Positions 1-12,371 are shown, counted from the first letter of the stretch. The stretch: DNA of 34,323 nt from Proteus myxofaciens ATCC 19692 (GCF_001654855.1 NZ_LXEN01000008.1:1-34323), one strand, 5' to 3'. Notes: a model not told the origin generated them from the letters alone. Translations and numbers: made by a program.

Positions 1-130
1 GGATACTATTTTCACAGAATACTGGGTATAGGGAGATCATCATCAAGATAAACTGCAAGAGATATCTTTTTACAACCAGATTTTTATTACATTATATAGA
101 TAAGATAAAAAGTGATGTTTTTTGAAAGTA

Positions 131-167
131 AAAAATAAAAAAAAAGCGATAACTTTAAAATTATCAC
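131..167 (-). terminator. Rho-independent terminator of ghrA
   Basis: Read on the minus strand, GTGATAA and TTATCGC form a 7-bp stem with one G-U pair around an AT-rich loop. A run of T residues follows. It lies about 30 bases past the ghrA stop, where that transcript should end. Confidence 0.65.
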
Positions 168-196
168 TCTTTTTTATAAAAAAGATCTAAATAGTT

Positions 197-1138
197 CTAA
201 TATCCCGTTTTCATATTAACGACACCTAGTGGAGGTTCACCTTTTTCAATGCGTTGTATATTTGCAAAAATAGTATCCATTGCAATATTAGGAATAGTAA
301 AAGCAGCGATATGTGGCGTAATCGAAATTCGTGGATGCGTCCAAAATGGGTGCATGCCAGGTAATGGCTCTTGAGCGAAAACATCTAAAGAGGCGTCAGC
401 AATATAGCCTTGGTCTATCGCTTCTAATAAATCTTGATCAACTAAATGCGCCCCTCTTGCCAGATTAATTAAATAAGAGGAAGGCTTTAGTTGTGCAAAC
501 AACGAGTAATTAAGAATACCTTGAGTTTCTGGTGTAAATGGTAATAAGTTAATCAGCAGATTACATTCTTTTAAAAAATCACTTAATTGATCATTGCCAT
601 AAAAGCTATCTACATTTTGAATATGTTTCTCGCTACGGCTCCAACAACGTACTGTAAAACCTAATTCAGCAAGCTTTTCTGCAACACTACCCCCTAAAGC
701 ACCTGCACCTAATATACCAATAACAAAATTATCATAAGTATGTGCAGGTAATTGTTTCCACTGACGTTGAGATTGCTGGCGTTTATAATCATCCATACGA
801 CGAAAATAATACATGACTTTGGCAATAGCATATTCTTGCATTTGAAGTCCCATTCCGGTGTCTTCTAAACGCATAACAGGAACACCTGCTGGTAATGTAC
901 CGGGCTTTTGTTGTTCTTGTTTTAAAATAGCATCAACACCTGCACCAAGGGCAAAAATACCTTTAAGATCGTGTCGACTTGCTAGCATTTCATATGGAGG
1001 AAGCCACACCATCGCATAATCGGCAGGCTTATTATCTCCTGGCTCCCAAATTCGAATATTTGCATTAGGTAAACGCGCCTTCATGCCACTTATCCATGTT
1101 TGTGCATCAAAAAAAGGATGATAATAAATAATATTCAT
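197..1138 (-). CDS. ghrA: Glyoxylate/hydroxypyruvate reductase A
   Basis: This cytosolic enzyme of the D-2-hydroxyacid dehydrogenase family reduces glyoxylate and hydroxypyruvate with NADPH. The 313-residue product matches my recollection of E. coli GhrA (about 312 residues) almost throughout. It has the Rossmann motif GILGAGALGG near residue 140, the substrate-region arginine in NLARGAH, and the catalytic histidine in ITPHIAAFT near the C-terminus. An ATG six codons upstream (1156) keeps the frame open, but it overlaps the Shine-Dalgarno GGAGG. That site sits 8 bases before the ATG at 1138, so I chose 1138. The gene stands alone, with its own terminator. Confidence 0.93.
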   Translation of the reverse strand: MNIIYYHPFFDAQTWISGMKARLPNANIRIWEPGDNKPADYAMVWLPPYEMLASRHDLKGIFALGAGVDAILKQEQQKPGTLPAGVPVMRLEDTGMGLQMQEYAIAKVMYYFRRMDDYKRQQSQRQWKQLPAHTYDNFVIGILGAGALGGSVAEKLAELGFTVRCWSRSEKHIQNVDSFYGNDQLSDFLKECNLLINLLPFTPETQGILNYSLFAQLKPSSYLINLARGAHLVDQDLLEAIDQGYIADASLDVFAQEPLPGMHPFWTHPRISITPHIAAFTIPNIAMDTIFANIQRIEKGEPPLGVVNMKTGY

Positions 1139-1382
1139 TGTGCAAGCCTCCAACATTTTTATATAAGGGTGCGAGGGTTAGCGTTTAATTTCAACCTTCT
1201 TTAAGAAAGTTGTTAATAAAAATGTTGAGAGTGTTAACCAGTTAACGAAATTTTGTGTGCTAGATAAATTGAAACCAACTATTTTATACACTTTCCTATT
1301 AAGGGAATTGTTTAGCAATTGTGCACTTTGTTTTTTATTTGACTACTTGAAACAAAAGTTAAAGAAAAAATGGATTTAGCAG

Positions 1383-1411
1383 TTGACGCTTATGCTCGTT
1401 TTCCCTATAGT
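1383..1411 (+). promoter_or_regulatory. Sigma-70 promoter of tRNA-Ser
   Basis: TTGACG (1383-1388) and TATAGT (1406-1411) are separated by 17 bases. A GC-rich stretch, AGCGCCCCG, follows the -10 box. That is the discriminator typical of stable-RNA promoters under stringent control. The tRNA begins 43 bases after the -10 box. Confidence 0.85.
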
Positions 1412-1454
1412 AGCGCCCCGTCAAAGCATGATAATTTATGCCTGATTGCAATAC

Positions 1455-1542
1455 GGTGAGATGTCCGAGAGGCTGAAGGAGCACGCCTGGAAAGTGTGTA
1501 TACGGCAACGTATCGAGGGTTCGAATCCCTCTCTCACCGCCA
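1455..1542 (+). tRNA. tRNA-Ser (anticodon GGA)
   Basis: This is an 88-nucleotide type II tRNA. The acceptor arms GGTGAGA and TCTCACC pair perfectly, followed by discriminator G and an encoded CCA. The anticodon loop CTGGAAA gives GGA, which reads UCC and UCU serine codons. The long variable arm (GTATACGGCAACGTATC) and the T-loop GGTTCGAATCC are present. It closely matches the E. coli serW/serX tRNA as I remember it. Confidence 0.97.
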
Positions 1543-1551
1543 TCTTCTAAG

Positions 1552-1590
1552 ATAAAGCCTAACTTTTTAGTTAGGCTTTATTTTTATTTA
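1552..1590 (+). terminator. Rho-independent terminator of tRNA-Ser
   Basis: A 13-bp stem (ATAAAGCCTAACT with AGTTAGGCTTTAT) closes a TTTT loop. TTTTTATTTA follows. It starts 10 bases after the tRNA CCA end. Confidence 0.9.
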
Positions 1591-2029
1591 TTGACCCGAC
1601 CTAAATAAGGTTGATACTTTTCCAATCTAAAATCATTTCTACCTACACTTAAGAAGTGTCAGTTTATTTATTAATTCTCTTTTTATTAATAATTTATAGG
1701 TTTCCATCATATGGTTTATTTATATTTTATATAAAATAGTATTAATTACTTTGTATCATTTATTTACGATATTTTAATCGATGTAATATTAATTTATACT
1801 CTTGTACAAATTAATATTTTAGTTTTATGTCAGCAACATAATAAATACAACAAGATACATAAAATAGATTTTTCATTAACTTCTTAGTTTAATTGATTTA
1901 ATTTTGGCTAGGCCTTAATATAGAGGTAATAATTTGATTAATCACATTATTATCAGCGAATAAAAGCGGTATGATCTCTTTTTATCGCCGTTATTCGGCA
2001 TCTGTCTTATTATTTTGGTTTAAGCCTAA
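1591..2029. other. AT-rich intergenic region upstream of dauA
   Basis: This 439-bp stretch has no credible ORF and no RNA gene I can recognise. It must hold the dauA promoter, but the sequence is so AT-rich that I cannot single out one -35/-10 pair. Confidence 0.6.
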
Positions 2030-3730
2030 ATGAAAACACATAAAATTAATCAGATTCGCCTTTTTAGTGCTCTTATTGATGCTTGTATAAAAGAGCCTTA
2101 TACTTTTTCTCGTTTACTAAAAGATATTATTGCAGGGATCACCGTCGGTATTATCGCAATACCTTTAGCCATGGCTTTAGCTATTGGTAGCGGTGTTCCT
2201 CCGCAATACGGTCTTTATACCGCAGCCATTGCCGGTATTATTATCGCCGTTACTGGGGGGTCTCGCTTTAGTGTTTCAGGGCCTACAGCAGCTTTTGTTG
2301 TTATTCTTTATCCCGTTTCTCAACAGTTTGGATTAAGTGGTTTATTAATCGCAACTTTGATGTCAGGAATTATTCTTGTAGCAATGGGATTAGCGCGTTT
2401 TGGTAAGTTGATTGAATATATTCCTGTTTCTGTAACATTAGGATTTACTTCAGGAATTGCTATTACCATCGCCACAATGCAAGTAAAAGATTTTTTTGGC
2501 CTGGAGATGGCACATGTTCCTGAAACCTATATTGATAAAGTTATTGCACTAGGAGCGGCACTACCCTCTATTAATATTGGTGACACACTCATTGGTGTAA
2601 CTACCTTATTCGTTTTAATTTATTGGCCTAAATTAAATTTACGTTTACCTGGTCATTTGCCTGCTTTAATAGCAGGTACTGCAATGATGGGAATTGTGAA
2701 CTTATTTCATTATGATGTTGCCACCATTGGTTCTCAATTTAGCTATTTATTACCAGATGGCACATCCGGTGAAGGTATTCCACCTATTTTGCCTCAGTTT
2801 GTTTTGCCGTGGAATATGCCAGGCGCTAATGAATCGTTTGAATTAAGTTGGAGTACAGTTTCTGCACTCTTACCTGCAGCTTTCTCTATGGCAATGTTAG
2901 GCGCCATTGAATCTTTACTTTGTGCCGTCGTGCTAGACGGTATGACAGGGAAAAAACACCGTTCTAATGATGAATTAGTGGGTCAAGGTATTGGTAATAT
3001 TGTTACACCTTTCTTTGGTGGGATCACCGCAACAGCCGCTATTGCTCGCTCAGCAGCTAACGTGCGTGCTGGTGCAACTTCACCAATATCAGCAATTGTG
3101 CACTCATTATTAGTCTTGCTGACTTTATTGGTATTAGCACCCTTTCTTTCTTATTTACCATTGGCTGCCATGTCCGCATTATTGTTAATTGTGGCATGGA
3201 ATATGAGCGAAGCACGTAAAGTAATAGATCTTATTCGTCATGCACCAAAAGACGATATTATCGTATTAGTCTTATGTTTATCTCTGACTGTATTATTTGA
3301 TATGGTGATTGCAATTACTATTGGTATTGTTTTAGCTTCTCTCTTATTTATGCGTCGTATTGCTAATATGACAAAAATAACAGAATCGCCTTTTACTGAT
3401 GATGATAAACAATTATTAGTTGTTCGTGTTAATGGCCCTCTTTTCTTTGCAGCCGCAGAGCGCATTTTTAATGATTTACGTGAAAGAAGTAAAGGGTATA
3501 AGACTATAATTATGCTTTGGGATGCTGTTCCTGTGCTTGATGCCGGTGGATTACATGCCTTCCAGCATTTTATTAATGATGTAAAACATGATACACATAT
3601 TATTGTGTGCGGTATTCCATTTCAACCTTTAAAAACATTAGCAAGAGCACACGTTACGCCAATTGAAGGCACTCTTAGCTTTTATCCTACCGTGCAAAAA
3701 GCGTTAGAAGATATGGAATTAATTAAATAA
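2030..3730 (+). CDS. dauA: SulP-family C4-dicarboxylate transporter DauA
   Basis: This inner-membrane SulP/SLC26 transporter was formerly YchM. In E. coli it takes up succinate and other C4-dicarboxylates at acidic pH. The 566-residue product (E. coli about 559) has the family hallmark [16 protein letters not shown] near residue 80, then multiple hydrophobic helices to about residue 435. A cytoplasmic STAS domain follows (about 460-560), with [12 protein letters not shown] as its conserved loop. I see no good Shine-Dalgarno before the ATG. The N-terminal residues nevertheless align with the E. coli protein, so the start is probably right and initiation may be weak. In E. coli dauA lies beside prs; here it is separate and flanked by tRNA-Ser. 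Confidence 0.93.
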   Translation: MKTHKINQIRLFSALIDACIKEPYTFSRLLKDIIAGITVGIIAIPLAMALAIGSGVPPQYGLYTAAIAGIIIAVTGGSRFSVSGPTAAFVVILYPVSQQFGLSGLLIATLMSGIILVAMGLARFGKLIEYIPVSVTLGFTSGIAITIATMQVKDFFGLEMAHVPETYIDKVIALGAALPSINIGDTLIGVTTLFVLIYWPKLNLRLPGHLPALIAGTAMMGIVNLFHYDVATIGSQFSYLLPDGTSGEGIPPILPQFVLPWNMPGANESFELSWSTVSALLPAAFSMAMLGAIESLLCAVVLDGMTGKKHRSNDELVGQGIGNIVTPFFGGITATAAIARSAANVRAGATSPISAIVHSLLVLLTLLVLAPFLSYLPLAAMSALLLIVAWNMSEARKVIDLIRHAPKDDIIVLVLCLSLTVLFDMVIAITIGIVLASLLFMRRIANMTKITESPFTDDDKQLLVVRVNGPLFFAAAERIFNDLRERSKGYKTIIMLWDAVPVLDAGGLHAFQHFINDVKHDTHIIVCGIPFQPLKTLARAHVTPIEGTLSFYPTVQKALEDMELIK

Positions 3731-3755
3731 CTATTTCTTCGCTAATAATAAAATG

Positions 3756-3799
3756 ATTAAGCCCTTAATTTAGATTATTTAATTAAGGGCTTAATTAAT

Positions 3800-3800
<1 letters not shown>
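3756..3800. terminator. Bidirectional terminator between dauA and the toxin-antitoxin pair
   Basis: A perfect 15-bp stem (ATTAAGCCCTTAATT at 3756-3770 with its complement at 3781-3795) encloses a 10-base loop. T-rich tracts flank both sides. It sits between the convergent dauA and tacT-like genes, so it can end both transcripts. Confidence 0.85.
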
Positions 3801-4599
<799 letters not shown>

Positions 4600-4610
4600 A
4601 GCAGCCTCCT

Positions 4611-4633
4611 TTGTACAGATTGAAAGCGTACAA
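4611..4633 (-). promoter_or_regulatory. Probable operator of the toxin-antitoxin operon
   Basis: The inverted repeat TTGTAC (4611-4616) and GTACAA (4628-4633) is perfect, with 11 bases between the arms. It lies directly upstream of the antitoxin's Shine-Dalgarno and overlaps a possible -10 box (TATTGT on the minus strand). Ribbon-helix-helix antitoxins bind such palindromes to repress their own operon. Confidence 0.55.
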
Positions 4634-4684
4634 TATGATTAAAAAAGTTACAAGTCATTTTATAGTTAATAAAAATGAGCTACA

Positions 4685-4703
4685 TTTCCAATAGAATTGG
4701 AAA
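4685..4703 (-). terminator. Possible weak terminator after yhcC
   Basis: TTTCCAAT and ATTGGAAA form an 8-bp stem with a 3-base loop, 46 bases past the yhcC stop. The first good T-run on the minus strand starts about 9 bases beyond the stem, so termination by this hairpin alone is uncertain. Confidence 0.35.
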
Positions 4704-4748
4704 ATACAATAACACCATAAATAAGGATTTATTATTATTGAGGAAAGG

Positions 4749-5678
4749 TTATTTTGAATTCGGAATGAATGTATTATTTACTGCACTACCTTGCACACCA
4801 TTTGCTAATAAATCTTGATAAAGTGCATTCATTCCTAACCAGTGATTTTCACACCATGAAGGCGCTAACAATGTCGGTTTTCTTGCACTTGCACATACAC
4901 GATGATAAATAATATCAGGGGGTGTATGGCGTATAATATCGCCTGCTATATTAACGTATTCTTCTTGGGTTAATGCCTGTAAACGCCCTGCTTGCCAAGC
5001 TTTTGCCATCGTACTGCCATCAACAATATGTAATGGGTGTAGTTTTAATCCATCAGTTCCTGTCTCTACAACTCGCTCTATCGTTTGCATATTAATCTGA
5101 TAGTTTTCTCGAGGTAATCCCAAAATAAGATGGGTACAGACTTTTAAACCACGACGACGTGCTTCTCGTGTTGTTGCCTGATAGCACTGAAAATCATGTC
5201 CACGGTTAATATGTTTTAATGTCTTGTTATTTGCCGTTTGTAAGCCTAATTCTAACCACACTTCATAACCTTGTTCTCGGTATCCTTGCAGTAAATCTAA
5301 TACACTTACAGGTACACAATCAGGTCGCGTTCCTACACATAAACCAACTATATTAGCTTGTAATAATGCAGTTTCATATAATGTGCGTAAATGCTCAACC
5401 TCTGCATACGTGCTGGTATAAGCTTGGAAATAGGCTAAATAGCGACGTGCTCGATTAATATTTTTAGCTTGTTGAACAACTTGTTGCTCAATAGATTGAT
5501 ATTGAGTTTGTTCATCGGCAAAAGAGGAAACATTACAGAAAGTACACCCTCCTCGCCCTATTGTGCCATCCCGATTAGGACAGTTAAAACCGCCGTGAAG
5601 AGTGATTTTGTGAATTTTTTCATGATAACGGCGCTGGAGATCAGCGCCAAACATATTAACAACAGTATGCAGTTGCAT
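4749..5678 (-). CDS. yhcC: Radical SAM protein, YhcC family
   Basis: This is a 309-residue radical S-adenosylmethionine protein of the YhcC/TIGR01212 family. The iron-sulphur cluster cysteines lie in CPNRDGTIGRGGCTFC (about residues 28-43), in the family's wide C-x(11)-C-x2-C spacing. The rest follows the E. coli YhcC sequence as I recall it (QAYTSTYAEVEHL, GTRPDCVP, LGLQTANNKTL). Its biochemical role has not been settled. The ATG comes 7 bases after the kdsA stop and has no strong Shine-Dalgarno, so it probably relies on kdsA for transcription and translational coupling. In E. coli yhcC is elsewhere on the chromosome. Confidence 0.88.
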   Translation of the reverse strand: MQLHTVVNMFGADLQRRYHEKIHKITLHGGFNCPNRDGTIGRGGCTFCNVSSFADEQTQYQSIEQQVVQQAKNINRARRYLAYFQAYTSTYAEVEHLRTLYETALLQANIVGLCVGTRPDCVPVSVLDLLQGYREQGYEVWLELGLQTANNKTLKHINRGHDFQCYQATTREARRRGLKVCTHLILGLPRENYQINMQTIERVVETGTDGLKLHPLHIVDGSTMAKAWQAGRLQALTQEEYVNIAGDIIRHTPPDIIYHRVCASARKPTLLAPSWCENHWLGMNALYQDLLANGVQGSAVNNTFIPNSK

Positions 5679-5685
5679 AACTTAA

Positions 5686-6591
<906 letters not shown>

Positions 6592-6606
6592 TTAATAAAA
6601 ACAATG

Positions 6607-7419
6607 TCAATGAAGAACAATAGCGTTTTGTTCTATTGAATGTATTTGAATTTTTATCATCTCTGAAATAGGATCTTCAGGGCACTGTTCAATAAAATAA
6701 TTTAAATCAGTTAGTGCAACATGATGACAATCTAATTGCGCGTAAATCAACCCACGATCACGTATTTCATACGGATCTTCTGGATCAAACATTAATAACG
6801 TTTCACTCGTTTTAAGCGCTCGTTCCATATTCTTTTCTTCCATCAACGTCACTTTTAACGTATCTAGCAGTTTACGAATAATGGAGCTGTGTTCCGATTC
6901 TTCAAGATCACTTTCAGTTAATACAGAACTATTACCAACATTGCCTTTTATCCATACTTCTAAAGTATGGCGAGATAGATATTCCCCATTAATAGGGTTA
7001 ATAAAGAGCGGTTGCTCTTCAGGAATATCTATTCTGATGATTAGCTGTGTAGGAAAAATAACGGGAGCAAGCGGTAAATTAAGAGCTTGTGCAATATAAA
7101 TAAGAATTGAACCTAACGAAACAGGAGAACCTACATGAGTTGATAACACGTTATCTATCCATAATGTTTCTGATAGGCAATATCTACCACTCGCCCCACT
7201 AAAGTGCCATTGCTTATAAAATAGCGTCAATAATGCGTCTATTTTTTCTTTTATACTGGCTTGATGAGGGATATAGGTCTCAGCTTGCTCAATAAGTTGC
7301 GCAAGTTGATACCCCACAGAAGTGACTGGAAATTCAGGACGAATAGCCTGAAAGATAAGGATCATCCCCTTTACTAGAGGCGCTTTGTTAAATTCGTAAT
7401 CAGCTATGCTTTCTATCAT
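6607..7419 (-). CDS. sirB1: SirB1 family protein, transglutaminase-like with TPR repeats
   Basis: The 270-residue product aligns along its length with E. coli SirB1 (269 residues), including the ADYEFNKAPL start and an almost identical DPEDPYEIRDRGLIYAQLDC segment near residue 210. The N-terminal two thirds are a transglutaminase-like fold. The C-terminal third is TPR-like. The molecular function is unknown. The name comes from an old, doubtful report on Salmonella invasion gene regulation. The start codon lies 20 bases inside the end of prmC. sirB2, which separates prmC from sirB1 in E. coli, is absent here. Confidence 0.9.
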   Translation of the reverse strand: MIESIADYEFNKAPLVKGMILIFQAIRPEFPVTSVGYQLAQLIEQAETYIPHQASIKEKIDALLTLFYKQWHFSGASGRYCLSETLWIDNVLSTHVGSPVSLGSILIYIAQALNLPLAPVIFPTQLIIRIDIPEEQPLFINPINGEYLSRHTLEVWIKGNVGNSSVLTESDLEESEHSSIIRKLLDTLKVTLMEEKNMERALKTSETLLMFDPEDPYEIRDRGLIYAQLDCHHVALTDLNYFIEQCPEDPISEMIKIQIHSIEQNAIVLH

Positions 7420-8248
7420 AATTCCAACGACCTACCGTCACACGCTCATTACCGCCATAATCACGGAAAGTTTCCACACAGCAGTAACCCTTATCGACAA
7501 AAATATTGCGTACTCTCTCGCCTTGTTGCCAACCATGTTCTATTAATAACCAGCCTTTATCTATTAAATAGTGGTATGCATTATTAATAATATTTTCTAT
7601 ATCAGCAAAGCCTTTATCTGCTGCAACAAGTGCACTTAAAGGCTCAAAACGAACGTCCCCTTGATGTATATGCTCATCATCTTCATCAATATATGGAGGA
7701 TTGCTGATTATCATATCAAATTGATAACCTGAGAGTGAGCTAAACCAGCAACTTTCTATAAATTCTGTGTTAGTTAGTGCTAAGTTCGTTGCGTTCTCTT
7801 GTGCTAAAGCCACAGCATCAGGTTGAATATCAACGCCAATAATATGGCAATCACGACGTTCTGATGCAATAGCTAATGTAATTGCACCCGTTCCTGTACC
7901 TAAATCAAGAAGTTGTGCCGAATGAGCAGGAAGTAACTCTAATGCTTTTTCAACAAGACACTCAGTATCAGGACGAGGAATAAGAGTAGCTGGCGATACT
8001 TTTAATGCTAGTGACCAAAATTCTCGCTCTCCGACTAAATAGGCGATAGGCTCACCTTTAATACGGCGAGAAAGTAATTGTGATAACTGCTCTAATTGTG
8101 TATCGGTTAATTCAGTCTCATTAAAGGCGATTAAATAAGTGCGGGCACGTTGTGTTACGTGCCCAAGCAAAATTTCTGCATCACGTTTTGGACTATCACT
8201 TTGTATTAATTGCAAGGCTGCTTGATGCAGCCATTGTTGATAGTTCAT
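7400..8248 (-). CDS. prmC: Peptide chain release factor N5-glutamine methyltransferase
   Basis: PrmC (HemK) methylates the glutamine of the GGQ motif in release factors 1 and 2, which speeds peptide release. The 282-residue product has a helical N-terminal substrate domain and a Rossmann methyltransferase domain. SAM-binding loop LLDLGTGTGAI is near residue 110 and catalytic NPPY is near residue 184. Its ATG overlaps the prfA stop by one base (TAATG), so it is coupled to the gene for its own substrate. Confidence 0.96.
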   Translation of the reverse strand: MNYQQWLHQAALQLIQSDSPKRDAEILLGHVTQRARTYLIAFNETELTDTQLEQLSQLLSRRIKGEPIAYLVGEREFWSLALKVSPATLIPRPDTECLVEKALELLPAHSAQLLDLGTGTGAITLAIASERRDCHIIGVDIQPDAVALAQENATNLALTNTEFIESCWFSSLSGYQFDMIISNPPYIDEDDEHIHQGDVRFEPLSALVAADKGFADIENIINNAYHYLIDKGWLLIEHGWQQGERVRNIFVDKGYCCVETFRDYGGNERVTVGRWNYDRKHS

Positions 8249-9330
8249 TAATCTTGCTCAGAAAGGGCTGATAATTGATCAGCTTGATATTCCGTCACTA
8301 TAGGTTGGATCAAGCCATCAAGTTTACCTTCCATCACTTCATCTAAACGATAAAGCGTTAAGTTAATTCGGTGATCAGTCACACGACCTTGAGGGAAATT
8401 ATATGTTCTAATACGGTCAGAACGATCACCTGAGCCTAATAAATTACGGCGCTCTGAGGCTTCTGCTTCTTGGCGCTTTTGCATTTCAGCAGCACGAATA
8501 CGCGCACCTAATACAGACATCGCTTTTGCTTTGTTTTTATGCTGAGAACGCTCATCTTGACACTCTACAACGATACCCGTTGGAATATGCGTAATACGAA
8601 TAGCAGAATCTGTTGTATTAACGTGCTGACCACCTGCCCCTGATGAGCGGAATGTATCAATACGTAAGTCACTCGGGCTAATTTCGGGTAATTCTGCTTC
8701 AGGTACTTCCGCTAATACAGCAACCGTACATGCTGAGGTATGAATTCGACCTTGAGATTCTGTTTCAGGAACACGTTGGACACGATGTCCACCAGATTCA
8801 AATTTTAATACGCCGTAAGCACCATCGCCGACAACTTTCGCGATGATTTCTTTATAACCGCCATGCTCACCTTCGTTAGCGTTCATGACTTCAATGCGCC
8901 AACGACGTGCTTCTGCATAGCGACTATACATACGGAATAGATCGCCTGCAAAAAGAGCAGCTTCATCTCCCCCTGTTCCTGCTCGAATTTCAAGGAAACA
9001 GTTAAATTCATCATCAGGATCTTTAGGAAGCAACAATAACTGCAACTGTTGTTCTAATTCGTCATTTGTTACGTGGGCCTCTTTCAGCTCTTCTTGTGCC
9101 ATCTCTTTCATTTCAGGATCATCAAGCATCATTTGTGCTGCTTCAATGTCATCTTGAATTGCCCGCCATTGACGAAAACATGTCGTCACATCTGTCAATT
9201 GAGAATATTCTTTTGAAAGTGCGCGAAAACGATCTTGAGAGGCAATCACATCTGCTTCTGACAGTAGTGCTTGAATTTCTTCATAACGCTCTTGTAGAGC
9301 TTCCAACTTAGCAACAATAGAAGGCTTCAT
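8248..9330 (-). CDS. prfA: Peptide chain release factor 1
   Basis: RF1 recognises UAA and UAG stop codons and triggers hydrolysis of the finished peptide. The length of 360 residues is the family standard. The GGQ catalytic loop is in [14 protein letters not shown] near residue 235. The codon-reading PxT tripeptide appears as PET in [12 protein letters not shown], where E. coli RF1 has PAT. The middle residue is variable in the family. The gene begins 27 bases after the hemA stop and is followed, with a one-base overlap, by prmC. Confidence 0.97.
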   Translation of the reverse strand: MKPSIVAKLEALQERYEEIQALLSEADVIASQDRFRALSKEYSQLTDVTTCFRQWRAIQDDIEAAQMMLDDPEMKEMAQEELKEAHVTNDELEQQLQLLLLPKDPDDEFNCFLEIRAGTGGDEAALFAGDLFRMYSRYAEARRWRIEVMNANEGEHGGYKEIIAKVVGDGAYGVLKFESGGHRVQRVPETESQGRIHTSACTVAVLAEVPEAELPEISPSDLRIDTFRSSGAGGQHVNTTDSAIRITHIPTGIVVECQDERSQHKNKAKAMSVLGARIRAAEMQKRQEAEASERRNLLGSGDRSDRIRTYNFPQGRVTDHRINLTLYRLDEVMEGKLDGLIQPIVTEYQADQLSALSEQD

Positions 9331-9357
9331 TCGTAGATTAAGATCCTGTTAGACAAG

Positions 9358-10620
9358 TTAATTATGGGTGATACCCAAACTTTCACGTAATAGATTCAGG
9401 CGTTCAATATCACCATCACTGGCTGCCTGTTGAAGAGATTTTGTTGGTGTATGAATAAGGCGATTCATCAATTGATGAGAAAGCTGTTGGATGACTTTTT
9501 CTGCATCAGCACCATTTTGTATCATTCCAATGGCCTTTTCTGTCATCTCAGCACGTAACGCTTCAGCGCTGTCACGATATTCTCTGATAGAGCCAATGGC
9601 ACCTTGAGCACGCAACCAATCCATAAACTGACCACTTTCTTGTTGAACGATATGTTCAGCTTGAATCGCAGCAGCTTGACGTTGTTCACGATTATGTTGA
9701 ATGATAGCTTCTAAATCATCCACACTGTAAAGGTAGACATTATCTAATTTTTCAACATCTTGTTCAATATCACGAGGAACCGCGATATCAACAATTAACA
9801 TAGGTTGATTACGGCGCTTTTTCAGCGCTCTTTCTACCATTCCTTTACCAATAATAGGCAATGGGCTTGCAGTAGAACTAATCACAATATCCGCTTGAGC
9901 GAGTTGTTCATCAATTTCAGTTAAGGTAATCACTTGTGCATCCACTTCATTGGCTAAGCGTTTTGCGCGTTCTTTTGTTCGATTAGCAATAATGATTTTT
10001 TTAACTTGATGTTCACGTAAATGGCGTGCAACTAGTTCTATCGTTTCACCAGCACCGACTAACAAGATAGTCAGAGAAGATAACGATTCAAATATTTGAC
10101 GCGCCAAAGTACAGGCAGCAAAAGCAACAGAAACTGCATTTGCACCAATTTGAGTCTCTGTTCTCACTCTTTTCGCAACTGAAAAAGACTTTTGAAACAA
10201 ACGTTCCAGCTCTGAGGAGAGTGATTGATAATTTTGAGAGTCTGAAAAGGCTTTTTTGACTTGGCCAAGGATTTGAGGTTCACCTAAGACTAAAGAATCA
10301 AGCCCACTCGCCACCCGCATTAAATGGCTGACTGCTTGATTATCTTGGTGCCAATAGACACTTTTTTGCAATTCTATTGCATCTATTTGATGATATTGAC
10401 ATAACCAGCGAATTAGCTGCTCATGATTGTTTTCGTTTTCTTCCATACTGAGATAAAGCTCAGTACGGTTACACGTAGACAGCACAACGCCACCTCTGAC
10501 AGCAGGTTGCTGTAGGAGGTTATTTAAAGCATCACCCATTATATCGGGAGAAAAAGACACTTTCTCACGTAATGCTACGGGGGCTGTTTTATGATTAATA
10601 CCTAATGCTAATAACGTCAT
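9358..10620 (-). CDS. hemA: Glutamyl-tRNA reductase
   Basis: HemA reduces glutamyl-tRNA(Glu) to glutamate-1-semialdehyde with NADPH, the committed and regulated step of C5-pathway haem synthesis. The 420-residue product (E. coli 418) opens with the conserved [16 protein letters not shown]. Its catalytic nucleophile is Cys50 in [10 protein letters not shown]. The NADPH domain follows ([17 protein letters not shown], about residue 185), then a helical dimerisation domain. It is the first gene of the operon. Divergent lolB starts 240 bases away, so both promoters lie in 10621-10860. Confidence 0.97.
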   Translation of the reverse strand: MTLLALGINHKTAPVALREKVSFSPDIMGDALNNLLQQPAVRGGVVLSTCNRTELYLSMEENENNHEQLIRWLCQYHQIDAIELQKSVYWHQDNQAVSHLMRVASGLDSLVLGEPQILGQVKKAFSDSQNYQSLSSELERLFQKSFSVAKRVRTETQIGANAVSVAFAACTLARQIFESLSSLTILLVGAGETIELVARHLREHQVKKIIIANRTKERAKRLANEVDAQVITLTEIDEQLAQADIVISSTASPLPIIGKGMVERALKKRRNQPMLIVDIAVPRDIEQDVEKLDNVYLYSVDDLEAIIQHNREQRQAAAIQAEHIVQQESGQFMDWLRAQGAIGSIREYRDSAEALRAEMTEKAIGMIQNGADAEKVIQQLSHQLMNRLIHTPTKSLQQAASDGDIERLNLLRESLGITHN

Positions 10621-10860
10621 ATCAACTATATCGAGTTATGAATAAATACTGCCTCGCGACTTGACTTAGTATAAACCTAAAACAGCGCATTTAGTATGGA
10701 CTCTTCATGCTCGCTATTCTACTTGATGAAGGCACCCAATAAAAGGGCTTACTTGTTTGATACGATATTTCTATTCGTTATTTAACGAAATATCGTTATA
10801 TCACAAGGTTTATGGTACTCTTTTTTTTAACTTATCTCGAATTAAAGGAATGTCTCAGCT

Positions 10861-11496
10861 ATGCATTCACGCTTTTATTCTACAAAACAGCTTCTACGTC
10901 TTATCCCACTCACCGCATTATTACTGAGTGCTTGTAACTTGAATAACATCAACACACAAGGTTCGGGATCTGATACTGATGTGCAATGGCAAGCTCAAAA
11001 AAATGCGTTAAACAAAATATCACAATATGAAACCCGAGGCGCTTTTGCTTACATTGAAGAATCAAACAAAGTGTATGCTCGCTTTTATTGGAGAGATAAA
11101 GGCGAAGAAACCTATCGTTTATTACTCACCAATCCTTTAGGAACTACAGAACTTGATTTAAATGTGACGCCTGGTGTTATCGAAATGACTGACAATAAAG
11201 GCCAAAAATATTACAGCGATAACCCTGTTGAAATGATTTATCAATTAACAGGCATGGTTATTCCATTAAAAAATCTGCGAGCTTGGTTAATTGGCTTACC
11301 AGGTGATGCAACTAATTTTGAATTAGATTCTCATCATCTTTTAAAATCAGTAAGATGGCCTGCACCCGAGGGTGATTGGGTTGTGACCTATCAAGCTTAT
11401 GATAGTAGTGTCACACCAAATTTACCTCAGCGACTAGAGCTACGCCAAGGACAACGACTCATTAAATTAAAAATGGATAATTGGGATATACAGTAA
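10861..11496 (+). CDS. lolB: Outer-membrane lipoprotein receptor LolB
   Basis: LolB accepts lipoproteins from the periplasmic carrier LolA and inserts them in the outer membrane. The 211-residue product (E. coli 207) begins with a lipoprotein signal peptide ending in the lipobox LLSAC, so Cys25 is the lipidated residue. The next residue is Asn rather than Asp, which fits outer-membrane sorting. The mature part matches the LolB beta-barrel fold pattern, with [18 protein letters not shown]. Its stop overlaps the ispE start (TAATG). Confidence 0.93.
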   Translation: MHSRFYSTKQLLRLIPLTALLLSACNLNNINTQGSGSDTDVQWQAQKNALNKISQYETRGAFAYIEESNKVYARFYWRDKGEETYRLLLTNPLGTTELDLNVTPGVIEMTDNKGQKYYSDNPVEMIYQLTGMVIPLKNLRAWLIGLPGDATNFELDSHHLLKSVRWPAPEGDWVVTYQAYDSSVTPNLPQRLELRQGQRLIKLKMDNWDIQ

Positions 11497-12371
11497 TGAC
11501 ACTAAGTTGGCCTTCTCCTGCCAAATTAAATCTTTTTCTCTATATAACAGGTCAACGGCCTGATGGTTATCATAACTTACAAACTCTTTTTCAGTTTTTG
11601 GATTATGGCGATACATTAACCATTACATCTCGTAATGATAATCAATTGATTATTTCACCCACTATTTCAGGGGTAAAAGATGAAGACAATTTAATTATCA
11701 AAGCGGCTAAATTACTACGTGATTATTGTAAAAAACATAATATTAAATTAACGCATCAAGGCGCTGAATTTAATATCGATAAAAAATTACCCATGGGTGG
11801 TGGACTAGGTGGTGGTTCTTCTAATGCAGCAACAACACTTATCGCCTTAAACTATCATTGGCAAGCCGGCTTGAGTGATGATGTTTTAGCAAAATTAGGT
11901 GTGAGCTTAGGTGCAGATGTCCCTGTTTTTGTAAAAGGTCATGCTGCTTTTGCTGAAGGAGTTGGCGAAATATTAACCCCAGCCTCACCTAAAGAGCGGT
12001 GGTATTTAGTCGCACATCCTGGAATATCTATTCCAACTCCGACAATCTTCACAGATCCGCAATTAAAACGTAATTCTCCAATTCGCTCTCTTGGCGCATT
12101 ATTACAGGCTCCGTTTGAAAATGACTGTGAAATGATCGCAAGAAAACGTTTTCGTGAGGTTGAATATCTGCTTTCGTGGCTGTTAGAATATGCACCGTCA
12201 CGCTTAACTGGGACAGGTGCCTGCGTATTCGGTGAGTTCGAATCGCAAGAAGCCGCTAGTAAAGTGTTAATTAACGCCCCTGAGTGGGTGCATGGATTTG
12301 TAGCGCAAGGCGTTAACATTTCTCCTTTGCATTTATTCCGCTCAAGGATACCTGTGTTATTGCACCCGTAA
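11496..12371 (+). CDS. ispE: 4-diphosphocytidyl-2-C-methyl-D-erythritol kinase
   Basis: IspE phosphorylates the 2-hydroxyl of CDP-methylerythritol in the non-mevalonate isoprenoid pathway. The 291-residue product belongs to the GHMP kinase family. It has the [15 protein letters not shown] opening and the ATP-binding glycine loop [15 protein letters not shown] near residue 95. An upstream in-frame ATG at 11481 lies inside lolB and would add five residues. I chose the ATG at 11496 because it overlaps the lolB stop by one base and matches the conserved N-terminus. The last few residues ([10 protein letters not shown]) differ from what I recall of the E. coli C-terminus. Confidence 0.95.
   Translation: MTLSWPSPAKLNLFLYITGQRPDGYHNLQTLFQFLDYGDTLTITSRNDNQLIISPTISGVKDEDNLIIKAAKLLRDYCKKHNIKLTHQGAEFNIDKKLPMGGGLGGGSSNAATTLIALNYHWQAGLSDDVLAKLGVSLGADVPVFVKGHAAFAEGVGEILTPASPKERWYLVAHPGISIPTPTIFTDPQLKRNSPIRSLGALLQAPFENDCEMIARKRFREVEYLLSWLLEYAPSRLTGTGACVFGEFESQEAASKVLINAPEWVHGFVAQGVNISPLHLFRSRIPVLLHP

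Noticed and set aside
11939-12319. Minus-strand frame of 126 codons inside ispE
   Set aside because: It is a shadow of the conserved ispE reading frame.
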